Origin: Agarivorans sp. TSD2052
Lineage (GTDB): Bacteria > Pseudomonadota > Gammaproteobacteria > Enterobacterales > Celerinatantimonadaceae
Assembly: GCF_023238625.1 (NCBI RefSeq)
Contig: NZ_CP096670.1
Span: 1,911,501 to 1,975,500, forward strand
Reading direction: 5' to 3'
DNA length: 64,000 bases
The translations under genes and the position numbers were made by a program. The notes below the pieces were generated by a model, which made no database searches, had not been told where the DNA came from, and saw only the letters and a program-made list of their open reading frames with translations. Positions 17,042 to 26,013 of this stretch are shown here, piece after piece (the stretch's first letter is position 1; each line of letters opens with the position of its first letter).

Positions 17042-18100
17042 ATGGCCAGCAGAGTAGAGTGTATTGACATCGCGAAGGGGATTTCAATTTCTTTAGTGGT
17101 GTTTCACCATAGCCAAATTCATAGTGCTTTACCGAATATTATTGATTCATTATCACTGTTTAGGATGCCGCTTTTCTTTTTTTTGTCAGGCGTGTTTTTT
17201 TCTACCCGTTCACGCTTAAGTCATTTTATTTTGAAGAAAGCGGAAGCTCTGCTTAAGCCTTACTTTTTTGTGTTGTTTATTTTGCTAGTGGTGTCATTTT
17301 TAGCCAAAGAAGATGCTCTTATTTGGCAACTAAAAGGCATTTTTTATGCCACTGGAGACACCATAGAGTGGACGCCTATGTGGTTTTTACCCCATTTATT
17401 CCTTTTGTATCTAATGGCATATTGCTTGGTACGTTATGGCAAATTATGTTCGTTAAGGTTGCCCACAACCTTAATACTACTAATTAGTTTTTTCAGTGTT
17501 GGTGCGTGGGGGCTTGACGCATTTTGGTATACGCCCATGGTTATATTTGGTGGTTCGGTGTTGCTCCCTGGTTTGCCTTTTTCTCTGGATATTGCTCCTA
17601 TCACCGTCGCGTATTTCATTTTAGGCTACATCTTTAGAAATAGAGTGGTGAGTTTTCGGCCAAATGTATTCTATGTTTTGCTATCTATAGCGGGCTTTTT
17701 TACGGTGGCACTGTTTACTTCGGCACATATCGATTTTAACCATCGATTACTGGTAAACCCAATCGCTAGCTGCTTAGGTAGTTTATGCGGTATATATATG
17801 GCTTTGTGTTTGTCGATATTGCTGGCAAAGTCAGCGTGCTTGAGAAGCACTTTTACACGATTGGGGGCATCCAGTTTATATATTCTGATTTTCCACTTTT
17901 TCATTTTGATTCATCTTCACCATTTTGTGGTGAGTCTGTTTCCTTTTAGTGATTATGTGGTGCTGTTCTCGATAATTGAAGTGTCTTTAGCGATTTTGGC
18001 CTCACTGACAATAAAAACGCTGATAGAAAAAAACAGCTATTTGGAGATTTTTTTTAAACCAGTAAAAGCGCGATCACTTGATCAGCATGCTAAGAGTTAA
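17042..18100 (+). CDS. Membrane acyltransferase 3 family protein (OafA-like)
   Basis: 352-aa polytopic membrane protein with about ten hydrophobic helices and the family hallmarks at the N-terminus: RVECIDIAKGISISLVVFHH (Asp and His of the active-site region) and FRMPLFFFLSGVFF. Family members O-acetylate exported polysaccharides, lipid A or peptidoglycan. Starts possible at 17033 (TTG), 17036 and 17042 (ATG); 17042 has AGG at a reasonable distance. It stands alone between non-coding stretches; AT-rich. Confidence 0.8.
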   Translation: MASRVECIDIAKGISISLVVFHHSQIHSALPNIIDSLSLFRMPLFFFLSGVFFSTRSRLSHFILKKAEALLKPYFFVLFILLVVSFLAKEDALIWQLKGIFYATGDTIEWTPMWFLPHLFLLYLMAYCLVRYGKLCSLRLPTTLILLISFFSVGAWGLDAFWYTPMVIFGGSVLLPGLPFSLDIAPITVAYFILGYIFRNRVVSFRPNVFYVLLSIAGFFTVALFTSAHIDFNHRLLVNPIASCLGSLCGIYMALCLSILLAKSACLRSTFTRLGASSLYILIFHFFILIHLHHFVVSLFPFSDYVVLFSIIEVSLAILASLTIKTLIEKNSYLEIFFKPVKARSLDQHAKS

Positions 18101-18127
18101 CACCCCTAAAACAGGTTGCTACCTCGC

Positions 18128-18397
18128 TCATTTGATAAGCATTTTCGGGTGTTGTAGGCGACAAGCGACCGGCTGAGTAGAACCGTCCCATTTTAGTAAT
18201 TCTCCCTTTCTTTTAGGGTCTGGCCATAACTCACCAGTTTTGTTGCAAAAGGCGCACTCAACCCCTAATACGCCACCCAGTCTACCTAAGTCACAAATGA
18301 CGTGGCTTAGATAAACGTGGTGAGAATGGCACTCTGGGCAGGTGGCTACTAGCCGACAGCTTTCATCGAATTTGCCTAGGGCAACATCTTGAGCCAT
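18128..18397 (-). CDS. Small zinc-ribbon-like hypothetical protein
   Basis: 89-aa product with two CxxC pairs, CPECHSHHVYL (about 19-25) and CAFCNKTGEL (about 48-54), spaced as in a zinc ribbon. No family name recognised. Start at 18397 follows weak purines; the downstream gene at 18474-19673 is on the same strand and lies upstream of it, so the two may be cotranscribed. Short length lowers confidence. Confidence 0.5.
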   Translation of the reverse strand: MAQDVALGKFDESCRLVATCPECHSHHVYLSHVICDLGRLGGVLGVECAFCNKTGELWPDPKRKGELLKWDGSTQPVACRLQHPKMLIK

Positions 18398-18473
18398 GAG
18401 CAGATTAAACCTGTATTAATAGCTTTAATATTTAGTCTATGACTTGATGTTTGTTTGTGCAAACTTCAAATCA

Positions 18474-19673
18474 TCAAGAACTTGCTAAAGGGGCTTGTGC
18501 AAGTTGGCTATCGTTTAGCTGGTTAGCTTTAAGGGTGCTTATTAACGCAATGCTCGCTGAGCCCAGCATGATCAAGACCATTGGCCATAGGGTGTGTTGA
18601 GTAAGCATTGCTGCGATGGCGCTTATTGCCGCGCCAGAGAAAAATTGTAATGCCCCAAGTAATGCCGATGCGGTGCCAGCTCCGCGACCAAAATATTTTA
18701 AGAAACAAGCGTTAGAATTAGACATCGTGCCACCAGTGGCAGCCATACAAATAATAAAGCCGCTGGCAGCAAACCAAAGGTTGTTTGGCGCTAAAATTAG
18801 CGCACTAAGCAAGATTAAGCCGCCAAACCATTGTAAACCCAAAAAGCTAACTAAGGCTTTTTCAGGTTCTACACGATTAAGCATATAAGCGTTAAGGCGG
18901 TTAATGGTTATTACACCCACAACGTTGGCTAGAAAAAGTGTTGAAAAGAGCTGTTCAGACACGCCAAAGTTAACGATGTAAGCAAAGGGTGCATTGGTGA
19001 TGAAAGTCATTAATACGGCATAGCCAAAAGCATGAGCAATTAAGTAGCCGCGCGCTTGTCGGTTGGCCAGTATGCTGGCAAAACTTACCTTAGTGGCTGA
19101 GTGGGTGGGCTGGGTGTGTTTGGGCATTACAAATATCGCCCAAATCGCGACTACAGCGGCCAACAAACCAGAGCTGATAAATATCCAATGCCAGCCAAAG
19201 TACTTTAAGATAAGTGTGCCAATGGATGGGGCGACTGAAGGCGCAATCATCATTATCAGCATCACTAACGAAAAGATCTTAGCGGCTTCTTTGCCTTTAG
19301 CGTTGTCGCGAATAGTTGCTGGAACACCTACAACAGCAATGCCCCCACCAATAGACTGTAAACAACGCCACAACCAAAAGTACGCTAAGTTATTAGCTAG
19401 CGCCAAAAACACGCTACATACCGCAAAGATACTTAAGCCTATCACCATTACTGGTTTGCGGCCGTATTTGTCTGATAGGGGGCCTCCAATTAATTGACCC
19501 AGCGCCATACCAAATACATACAAACTCACTGTCATTGAAATCATCGAGGTATTTACCGAAAAATCTTCAGCTATAAGCGGAATGGCCGGTAAGTAACTAT
19601 CGATAGCAAAAGGGGTCATGGCAAAGACCGCGGCAAGCATAAACACGAGCTTTTTGGAGATGAGTTGTTGCAT
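18474..19673 (-). CDS. Bcr/CflA-family multidrug efflux MFS transporter
   Basis: 399-aa twelve-helix transporter of the drug:proton antiporter DHA1 Bcr/CflA group. The N-terminus FAMTPFAIDSYLPAIPLIAEDF and the loop 2-3 motif GGPLSDKYGRKPVMVIGL (MFS motif A) are typical, as is GGIAVVGVPATIRD. It is divergent from the marR gene at 19757 with two palindromes between, so it is the likely target of that regulator. Substrate unknown. Confidence 0.88.
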   Translation of the reverse strand: MQQLISKKLVFMLAAVFAMTPFAIDSYLPAIPLIAEDFSVNTSMISMTVSLYVFGMALGQLIGGPLSDKYGRKPVMVIGLSIFAVCSVFLALANNLAYFWLWRCLQSIGGGIAVVGVPATIRDNAKGKEAAKIFSLVMLIMMIAPSVAPSIGTLILKYFGWHWIFISSGLLAAVVAIWAIFVMPKHTQPTHSATKVSFASILANRQARGYLIAHAFGYAVLMTFITNAPFAYIVNFGVSEQLFSTLFLANVVGVITINRLNAYMLNRVEPEKALVSFLGLQWFGGLILLSALILAPNNLWFAASGFIICMAATGGTMSNSNACFLKYFGRGAGTASALLGALQFFSGAAISAIAAMLTQHTLWPMVLIMLGSASIALISTLKANQLNDSQLAQAPLASS

Positions 19674-19688
19674 AAATAACCTTATTTA

Positions 19689-19704
19689 ATCTTTCTGGAA
19701 AGAT
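19689..19704. promoter_or_regulatory. Palindromic operator, MarR/MFS intergenic (site 1)
   Basis: ATCTTTC-TG-GAAAGAT, perfect 7+7 inverted repeat immediately upstream of the MFS start (19673) and before marR (19757). Typical of dimeric MarR operators. Confidence 0.6.
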
Positions 19705-19718
19705 AATAGCTAGTGTTT

Positions 19719-19734
19719 AGCTTTCTAGCAAGAT
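19719..19734. promoter_or_regulatory. Palindromic operator, MarR/MFS intergenic (site 2)
   Basis: AGCTTTCTAGCAAGAT, an imperfect copy of site 1; the two centres are 30 bases apart, about three helical turns, so two dimers could bind the same DNA face. Confidence 0.55.
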
Positions 19735-19756
19735 ATATTGGAGAGGCATTTACTCA

Positions 19757-20254
19757 ATGAGGATACCCATGGCCCAACAGCAAAGCGTCGACCACATATT
19801 GCACTCAACCAAATTAAATTGGCCAGAGGCCTACCAAGGTATTTCTTCGATTATTTTGCGTACTGTGCGTGCCAACGCCAAGTTTGTTACCCTTTTAGAG
19901 TCGGTTATTGGCCAGTATGGTCTCCAGGGGGCGGATTTTGGGGTATTGGTAACACTACGTCGTCATCCTACGCCTTATTGCTTGTCACCTACCGAGCTAT
20001 ACAGCGCAATGTTGTTTAGTTCTGGTGGATTAACCAAGGTGCTCACTCGAATCACTAACGCAGGTTTAGTAGAGCGAATAAACAACCCAGACGATAAACG
20101 CAGCAAGCTTGTACGCTTAACCAAGCAGGGCAAGGTACTCATTGAGCAAGTAACCCTAGAACTTCATGAGCAAGAGCAAGCCAAACTGTCGGTGCTTAAC
20201 CAGCAAGAACAGCAACAACTTGACCAACTTTTACGCAAACTAGCAGGCAGTTAA
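19757..20254 (+). CDS. MarR-family transcriptional regulator
   Basis: 165-aa winged-helix regulator. The MarR core is clear: LSPTELYSAMLFSSGGLTKVLTRI (recognition helices, about 78-102), then GLVERINNPDDKRSKLVRLT, the wing with the conserved DxRSK, and LTKQGKVLIEQV. Divergent from the Bcr/CflA transporter with two palindromic sites between, which suggests it represses the pump and itself. A second ATG at 19769 is possible; 19757 has GGAGAG upstream. Confidence 0.85.
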   Translation: MRIPMAQQQSVDHILHSTKLNWPEAYQGISSIILRTVRANAKFVTLLESVIGQYGLQGADFGVLVTLRRHPTPYCLSPTELYSAMLFSSGGLTKVLTRITNAGLVERINNPDDKRSKLVRLTKQGKVLIEQVTLELHEQEQAKLSVLNQQEQQQLDQLLRKLAGS

Positions 20255-20489
20255 ATCAGGCTAGTTTAGGCACTTTGTATCGATGCTTTATCTAAACCCG
20301 TTAATTGTGTTGTGAAGGTCTTAATCAAGGTCTGTTATAGCGCTTTAGGCTAAATATAAAATAAAAAAGATAAAACAAAAGTGAAAGGTATCGGGTTTAT
20401 AAGGTTTATGTTAGTTAGCTTATTGTTAGTAAGGATTTATTTATCTATTCTTTAGTGAAAATGCCTAGAGTAAATAGAAAGGAATACTA

Positions 20490-21578
20490 ATGTCTGTCAC
20501 CTGTGATGTCACTCCTAACACCAGTAGTGAACAAGTCATTAGGCGCTTGTATCAAATTACCAATGCTCACAACCAAGGTTTTGAAGCCCAGCTTTTAGAG
20601 TTACTAAAAATGGGTTTGGAGCGCTTTAATCTAGATATTGGTATTTTGTCTAGAATTCAGGGCAACGAATATGTAGTAAAGCACTGTGTCACTCCTGAAG
20701 GGGTTGAACTGCACGCTGGCGATAGCTTTACCTTAGATACCACTTATTGCGGAATTACGTGTGAAGCCAGTGCGCCAGTTGCGCTGGAGTATATTGGCGA
20801 AAATGACATTTATGCTAGCCATCCGGCTTATAAGGCCTTTGGTTTAGAGTCGTATATCGGTATACCGATCCGTTTAAATGGCAAGCTTTACGGCACCTTA
20901 AATTTTTCAAGCCCTCATCCATACCCGCGTCACTTTCAAGAAATAGACATTGATGCTTTGCAATTGATGGCGTCATGGATAGAAGTAGAACTGATCCGCC
21001 GCCAACAAGAACAGCAGCTAAATCGCTTAAATGAAAAGTTAAAGCACTTAGCTAATTATGACAGCCTTACTGATATTCCTAATCGTCGCGGTATGTACCG
21101 CAAGCTCAAAAAGAGTATCAACCAGCTGATTAGAACTCAGGGCCATGGCACCTTAGCTATTGTCGACATCGACCATTTTAAAAAGCTTAATGATACCTAC
21201 GGCCATCAATTAGGTGACAAAGCCTTGGTAGAAACTGCAAATAAAATCTCAGCCTCTATTCGAGACTATGACTTTGTAGCACGGCTTGGCGGAGAAGAAT
21301 TTTTAATCTGGCTACCTAACAGTAACCAACAAGGTTGCGCTGCAGTATTTAGCCGAGTAATGAAAGCCATCGGCAGTATATCGTTAACAGCAGAACCGAT
21401 TACTGTTTCAATTGGCGCTTATCACCTAGCGTTTAATGATGTTCAGTTGCCTGATGATTTTGAAATGCTTGCCGATCGCATGATAGCCCTAGCCGACGAA
21501 GCGCTTTACCAAGCGAAAGAAACCGGACGCAATAAAGTGATAAGCCGCACCGGTCTGATTGAAGAACTACATCGCTAG
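20490..21578 (+). CDS. Diguanylate cyclase with N-terminal GAF domain
   Basis: 362-aa soluble enzyme making cyclic di-GMP. Residues about 20-170 form a GAF domain (QLLELLKMGLERFNLDIGIL, GIPIRLNGKLYGTLNF). A linker coiled coil (RRQQEQQLNRLNEKLKHLAN) leads to a GGDEF domain from about 195 (YDSLTDIPNRRGM, DIDHFKKLNDTYGH). The active-site loop is LGGEEFLIW, an intact GGEEF signature; no RxxD I-site precedes it at the usual spacing (RDYDFVARLGGEEF has RDYD, which could serve as one). The signal sensed by GAF is unknown. Monocistronic. Confidence 0.88.
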   Translation: MSVTCDVTPNTSSEQVIRRLYQITNAHNQGFEAQLLELLKMGLERFNLDIGILSRIQGNEYVVKHCVTPEGVELHAGDSFTLDTTYCGITCEASAPVALEYIGENDIYASHPAYKAFGLESYIGIPIRLNGKLYGTLNFSSPHPYPRHFQEIDIDALQLMASWIEVELIRRQQEQQLNRLNEKLKHLANYDSLTDIPNRRGMYRKLKKSINQLIRTQGHGTLAIVDIDHFKKLNDTYGHQLGDKALVETANKISASIRDYDFVARLGGEEFLIWLPNSNQQGCAAVFSRVMKAIGSISLTAEPITVSIGAYHLAFNDVQLPDDFEMLADRMIALADEALYQAKETGRNKVISRTGLIEELHR

Positions 21579-21641
21579 TCGCTAAACCGATAAGAAAGCC
21601 ATCGAATTAATCGATGACCCGCCGAAACCAAGGACCTAAAG

Positions 21642-21758
21642 CTAAATGCCTAAACCTTTAGACGGTGCTTTTTTGGCGGCCTTAACGGCTTTCTTCTCTT
21701 TTGCGGTTAATAGCGGTTTCTTTTTAGCGTTCTTCTTACTGTCTTGTCCTTTACTCAT
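21642..21758 (-). CDS. Small lysine-rich protein, 38 aa
   Basis: Reads MSKGQDSKKNAKKKPLL then TAKEKKAVKAAKK and ends SKGLGI. Almost half the residues are Lys or Ala. It has ATG, an AAGGAAA ribosome site six to eight bases upstream and a clean stop, so it is likely a real gene despite its length. Such basic, low-complexity peptides occur in marine gammaproteobacteria and often bind nucleic acid or ribosomes; that role is inference. Confidence 0.7.
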   Translation of the reverse strand: MSKGQDSKKNAKKKPLLTAKEKKAVKAAKKAPSKGLGI

Positions 21759-22134
21759 GATACTTTCCTTTTGAGCTAAGCACTAATGCCTGAGGTAGGA
21801 GGGGACCCAACCCTAGGGCGAGTTAGGCAATAGCTTGGTTTATACAAATAATTAAGCCAATGCGTAACCTTTCCAGTATGGCCCTTTCGTGGGGCAATAG
21901 ATATAGTCAGCCAACAATAGTGGGTCAGCAGGGGAAAAGAGAGACCTAGGGTGTTTAACCGATGTCTATTTTTAGCGATAAAGGTCTACTCTGTTTATGA
22001 CTAAATTATCATTTTTGTTCCTATCTAGCTGAAATGGTATATGTCTGGTGTTATTGTGCTTGTCGTTTATAACAGGGAGCTAATAACAGATGGTTAGCAC
22101 CATAGTTATCTTTATAGGGAAGTGGTCTGATTAT
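21759..22134. other. Intergenic region before a lipoprotein gene
   Basis: About 375 bases. It should hold divergent promoters for the lysine-rich gene and the lipoprotein at 22135; no defined motif was recognised. Confidence 0.4.
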
Positions 22135-22887
22135 ATGGAGCTTGGTTTGGGCAAGATAGTGAGTTGTTTGGTTTTGAGTGTCGTCCTTTTAGCTTGCCAG
22201 TCTACCGTTGAACACAATATCACCGAACGAAAGCCTGATTTTAATACGCTTTATGAAAAGGCCCAAAGTGATAAACAAGCTCAAATTGATTTAGTTGAAT
22301 TAGTCATTCAAGAGCCTGAATGGGCAAATTCGTTCCTTTATTTTTTAGCTTCAAACTATGCAATTTCACTCGACAGAGTTGAAGATGCTGGCTTCCTTTT
22401 CTTTGCTGGGCAAGCGCGAGGAGCCATTGAGTTATATATGCATCCGGCACCGCCAGGAGGTGCTGGTTCGGCATTAGGCGCACTAAGGCACACTATTGGT
22501 TCTGTAGTAAATCCAGCCATAATGCAGCCTCGTGTTTACTCTAATATCGTGAGCCGTTTTGATACTTGGGAAGTCATCCCCCATCCTAATTATGACTTCC
22601 CATGGGATAAAACTAACAATCAGAAATCAGCTAAAGAGTTAGCCCACAAAGGTAGTGAGATAAAGTCTTCAATGTTGACTCACATGAAGCCTATGGCTGA
22701 TTTATTAAGTATTCCTGAGTACTACAAAGCTTTTAAGACGATACAGGATTACAACTTAACCTTAAGCTACGAACAACAAACAGACCCTCAATTTTTAGAA
22801 GCATTCAATGACGCTAAGAATGTCATCGTTACTATTGAAAAGTCTAAAGGTTACGATATTTTAAAGTCTCGTTTTGATAAAGCATAA
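22135..22887 (+). CDS. Putative lipoprotein, hypothetical
   Basis: 250-aa protein with a lipoprotein signal peptide (ISCLVLSVVLLACQ-like stretch, lipobox LLAC with Gln at +1 after Cys). No domain recognised; a Pro/Gly-rich turn (MHPAPPGGAGSALGAL) lies near residue 100. An upstream in-frame ATG at 22090 with GGGAG before it would add 15 residues ahead of the signal; the inner ATG gives a normal lipoprotein N-terminus and was preferred, but the start is not certain. Confidence 0.65.
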   Translation: MELGLGKIVSCLVLSVVLLACQSTVEHNITERKPDFNTLYEKAQSDKQAQIDLVELVIQEPEWANSFLYFLASNYAISLDRVEDAGFLFFAGQARGAIELYMHPAPPGGAGSALGALRHTIGSVVNPAIMQPRVYSNIVSRFDTWEVIPHPNYDFPWDKTNNQKSAKELAHKGSEIKSSMLTHMKPMADLLSIPEYYKAFKTIQDYNLTLSYEQQTDPQFLEAFNDAKNVIVTIEKSKGYDILKSRFDKA

Positions 22888-23046
22888 CGAATGTGGATAG
22901 GGTGTCTTGCAGCCAGCGAGACTAGAAACTAGCGCTGCTGAATAGGCTCTGTTTCTGGCGATTAAGCCGATCATTGAAAGACCGATTGATAGCGCTCTCA
23001 ACATGACATTTAGTTAAGCGTGTTACCCGCATATCAAGGAAGATGA

Positions 23047-23414
23047 ATGAAGTTATATATAACAGCCATGGCCTTAATGCTGGCAGGCTGCGCAACTAAC
23101 GATAAAGTGGCCGTTAATGGCAATCTAGCTGAAGCTGACCCAGCCCCTAAAATCGAAAAGAACGGGTTAGCCAAGCGCCTTTTAATATCTGTTCGATTAT
23201 CATTCATCAGGCTTTAGCCTCTTATGAAACTAAGTATCTAGATGCCACCTCACATAAAGCTTTTACACAATCAGACAGTGGCGCATGGAGCTCAAAAATA
23301 AATAGAACATCTAAGCAGCATGCAATAAATAGCGCTTTAATCGGATGTAAAGTTAACAATAAAAAAAGTGAGAGAATCTCTCCTTGTAAAGTGATCAATG
23401 TAGACGGCGCCTAG
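23047..23414 (+). pseudogene. Frameshifted small lipoprotein gene
   Basis: Starts MKLYITAMALMLAGCATN (lipobox MLAGC, AAGGA ribosome site) and is coherent to about residue 45, then meets a stop at 23215-23217. In another frame the sequence continues sensibly from about 23185 (CSIIIHQALASYETKYLDA, AFTQSDSGAWSSKINRTSKQ, LIGCKVNN) to a TAG at 23412-23414. One indel near 23170-23185 joins the two halves into one protein of about 120 aa. Either a true frameshift mutation or a sequencing error. Confidence 0.65.
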
Positions 23415-23536
23415 GCTAAATAATAGCTAACTACCATTGCCGCTACCGCCACGAAGTTAACAGCATCATAAGGGTTGAAAATAGCATGCTCCACGGGCCT
23501 ATTTGGCGGTTACATCTATAAGCAAAGGGTTGATTA

Positions 23537-23920
23537 ATGTTTAAAAAAGCAGTGCTATATCTTGAAGTTCGTCAAGGCAGTATTAAAGCGACTGAGCTTA
23601 ACTCGGGCAAAACGCTTACCCACAGCAGTGACGCGTTCGCTCATCCAAGAAGCCTGATTGGAGACTTCTTTGCTGTAGAGCGTTGCTTCACCAGCATTGT
23701 AAACGATTTAGCCCCAAAAACTTTTCTCAGTGGCCCCACAACGATAGTGGTTCATCTACTTGAAAACGCCGAGGGTGGCTTTACCAATGTAGAGGTACGT
23801 GCATTTAAAGAAGCCGCTTTAAGTGCCGGGGGGCAGGTGGTTTCGTTTCCAAGCAGTGAGGCCTTGTTAACTAAAGAACAGTTAATCACTGGGGCGTTTG
23901 CACAGTTAGACAGCATCTAA
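23537..23920 (+). CDS. Hypothetical protein resembling an MreB subdomain
   Basis: 127-aa protein. Its middle (AFAHPRSLIGDFFAVERCF, then EVRAFKEAALSAGGQ) follows the MreB stretch HPR-x-x-I-x-D-F and ERRAIRESAQGAGA in order and spacing, and FPSSEALL takes the place of MreB's EEPMAAAI. It lacks the phosphate-binding DLGT and DIGGGT loops, so it cannot be an ATP-binding actin. It may be a degenerate MreB-like regulatory protein. The resemblance was judged by eye. ATG at 23537 with GGG upstream. Confidence 0.6.
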   Translation: MFKKAVLYLEVRQGSIKATELNSGKTLTHSSDAFAHPRSLIGDFFAVERCFTSIVNDLAPKTFLSGPTTIVVHLLENAEGGFTNVEVRAFKEAALSAGGQVVSFPSSEALLTKEQLITGAFAQLDSI

Positions 23921-24029
23921 AAGACTATCTCCGCGATGGGCTGAGTGGCCAGTAGTGAAGAATTGATAATCATGTACTTTGCTGCGCAGCGGCTTAGTTC
24001 ACAAGGAATATTTATTTTTAAGGATAACC

Positions 24030-24707
24030 ATGAAATTGAAAATACTAATCCCATTTATTACCTTACTCAGCATTGCAGGATGTAATGTTAGTGATCAGTT
24101 AAAATCAGAAGAATCGCTTTGTGGTGACCTCAGTTCTTTGCCTACTGAGTTTGATATCACCGATGCTAATATAGAGGTACTGATGGCACCTGAGCCGTCA
24201 ACCTACCCTGATATGGCTATGGGTAATAGTTATAGTGAAAGTACTGAAGTTGAATATAGCGATATTGTTTTCTCAATCAATTCTGAAGTCGAGCTTATTG
24301 CCCTAACAAAACCAACGTCTCAGCCCTTTTCTTTTGCACTAGTGAGCAAAGCTTATGCCTGCTCGCCAGCATTACCAAGCACCAATGAAAAGATAGTCGA
24401 CATTAAGATTACTTCATCAACTGCTTTTGATAGCGATCTCGCTAGCGGAGACTCTCTAAAGTCTAAATTTATTGTAAGTTTTGCTGACTCTGAAACCCGA
24501 TTTTATAATTATGTCGATGATGGGGTGGAATATTACTCTTTAAACCAATATTTAGAACAAGATGATGTTCATGCTGGTAATGTTGTTCAGCTTAAATTGG
24601 CTGAAGCGCCCGAATTTTCGGGCAGTTACGTTTTCTTTATCGAGCTAAGCTTAGATAGCGGCGAGGTGTTTATGTTAGAAACACCTGAAATTAGCTTCAC
24701 AATGTAA
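24030..24707 (+). CDS. Putative lipoprotein, hypothetical
   Basis: 225-aa protein with signal peptide and lipobox (FITLLSIAGCNVSD, Cys at about residue 18). The mature part is acidic and Ser/Thr-rich with a beta-sandwich look; no family recognised. The frame is open from 23979, but the ATG at 24030 has AAGGAT upstream and yields the correct lipoprotein signal. Monocistronic. Confidence 0.7.
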   Translation: MKLKILIPFITLLSIAGCNVSDQLKSEESLCGDLSSLPTEFDITDANIEVLMAPEPSTYPDMAMGNSYSESTEVEYSDIVFSINSEVELIALTKPTSQPFSFALVSKAYACSPALPSTNEKIVDIKITSSTAFDSDLASGDSLKSKFIVSFADSETRFYNYVDDGVEYYSLNQYLEQDDVHAGNVVQLKLAEAPEFSGSYVFFIELSLDSGEVFMLETPEISFTM

Positions 24708-24914
24708 ACCCCAATCTGAATAGCTGTTGCATAGGCGACAGCTGTTTCGAAGTTTACTCGCTGTGTGATTTTTAATAAGAGAGCTTAGCTAATTTTTACT
24801 AAGATACTGAATAGTCAGGGTGTTATTGCACATACTCTGGCGTATCACGACAGTTTTATCCTATAACTGTGAGTTACTATATACAATTATCAGCGCAACA
24901 CTGAAAGGTTACGT

Positions 24915-25547
24915 ATGCAGCTTAAACATGAATGGCGTAAAACAGAAAAGGCCCTTTATCTCCCTAAAAATAAGCCTGAAGTAGTGAATGTTCCCGAGTT
25001 TACATTTATTACCATCAGCGGTGAAGGTAGTCCAGCCAATAGCCAGTTTAGCGATAGGATTGGCGCATTATACTCACTAGCTTATACCCTGAAAATGATG
25101 CCCAAGAAGATGGCTGAACCACCAAAAGGCTATAGCGATTTTACGGTTTACCCTTTAGAGGGGGTATGGGATATTAATGATCAGGCAAAGGCGACATTTG
25201 ACGGTACCGTAAATAAACAAGACTTTGTTTATAAATTGATGATCCGCCAGCCTGATTTTGTAGACCAAAATTTCTATTCTGAAATGCTTGAGCTTGCCAA
25301 GTTGAAGACCAACAATCCGTTGTTAGGTCAATTGAGCTTTGAAAGCTTTGTTGAAGGATTATCTGTTCAGATGCTACATTTAGGGCGGTTTGAAGATGAA
25401 CCGTTAAGTTTTGGAAAAATGGAACAGTTTGCCGATGAGCAAGGCCTTACCCGTTTATCAAAGGTGCATCGTGAAATATATCTCTCAGATGCTCGAAAAG
25501 TGCAGCCTGAGAAGCTCAAAACGGTATTAAGGTTTCAGGTACAGTGA
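24915..25547 (+). CDS. GyrI-like small-molecule-binding protein
   Basis: 210-aa single-domain protein of the GyrI-like (SHS2/BmrR effector) group. The start KHEWRKTEKALYLPKNKPE and the next segment VNVPEFTFITISGEGSP are the family's opening, and FTVYPLEGVWD sits where the ligand pocket is. Relatives bind drugs or act as hydrolases/stress proteins; specificity unknown. No DNA-binding domain. It lies 70 bases before an ACT-domain gene on the same strand. Confidence 0.75.
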   Translation: MQLKHEWRKTEKALYLPKNKPEVVNVPEFTFITISGEGSPANSQFSDRIGALYSLAYTLKMMPKKMAEPPKGYSDFTVYPLEGVWDINDQAKATFDGTVNKQDFVYKLMIRQPDFVDQNFYSEMLELAKLKTNNPLLGQLSFESFVEGLSVQMLHLGRFEDEPLSFGKMEQFADEQGLTRLSKVHREIYLSDARKVQPEKLKTVLRFQVQ

Positions 25548-25617
25548 CTAAAAACACGAGTGACGCTTAAGCTGAAAGTTAAGGTAAACATCAACATCAA
25601 CAACAAGGAAAATTCGC

Positions 25618-26013
25618 ATGGCCGGAATGACAGACTTAGAGGCCTTATTGAAGTCGATGCAGCCACAATTGCTTGAACCTGAATTTGTGTTTTGTACGGT
25701 GGCGGGTTCGTTAGTAGATTATATTTCATTTAAACCGCTAGCAACGTTTATTGAGGCGGAAGGTTTAACCTTGGTGTTGGAAAAAACGGCTGCTCAACAT
25801 GCCGGTTTGCCGTTTGAAGCTTCGTTTCGTCAAATAACCTTAACGGTCCACTCAAGTCTTGAAGCTGTGGGCTTAACTGCTGCGGTGTCGGCTAAATTGG
25901 CTGCAAATGGGATCAGCGCTAACGTTATTGCCGCCTATTATCATGACCATATCTTTGTGCAATCGGCTAAGGCTGAGCAAGCGCTGGCAGCCTTACTAAC
26001 GTTTAGCGAATAA
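25618..26013 (+). CDS. ACT-domain protein
   Basis: 131-aa protein made of two ACT-like halves: residues about 1-60 (LLKSMQPQLLEPEFVFCTVAG) and about 65-130 (FRQITLTVHSSLEAVGLTAAVSAKLA and ISANVIAAYYHDHIFV). Proteins of this size and pattern (DUF2241/ACT-type) probably bind amino acids; no catalytic domain. Preceded by AAGGAAAATTCGC at a suitable distance. Confidence 0.75.
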   Translation: MAGMTDLEALLKSMQPQLLEPEFVFCTVAGSLVDYISFKPLATFIEAEGLTLVLEKTAAQHAGLPFEASFRQITLTVHSSLEAVGLTAAVSAKLAANGISANVIAAYYHDHIFVQSAKAEQALAALLTFSE

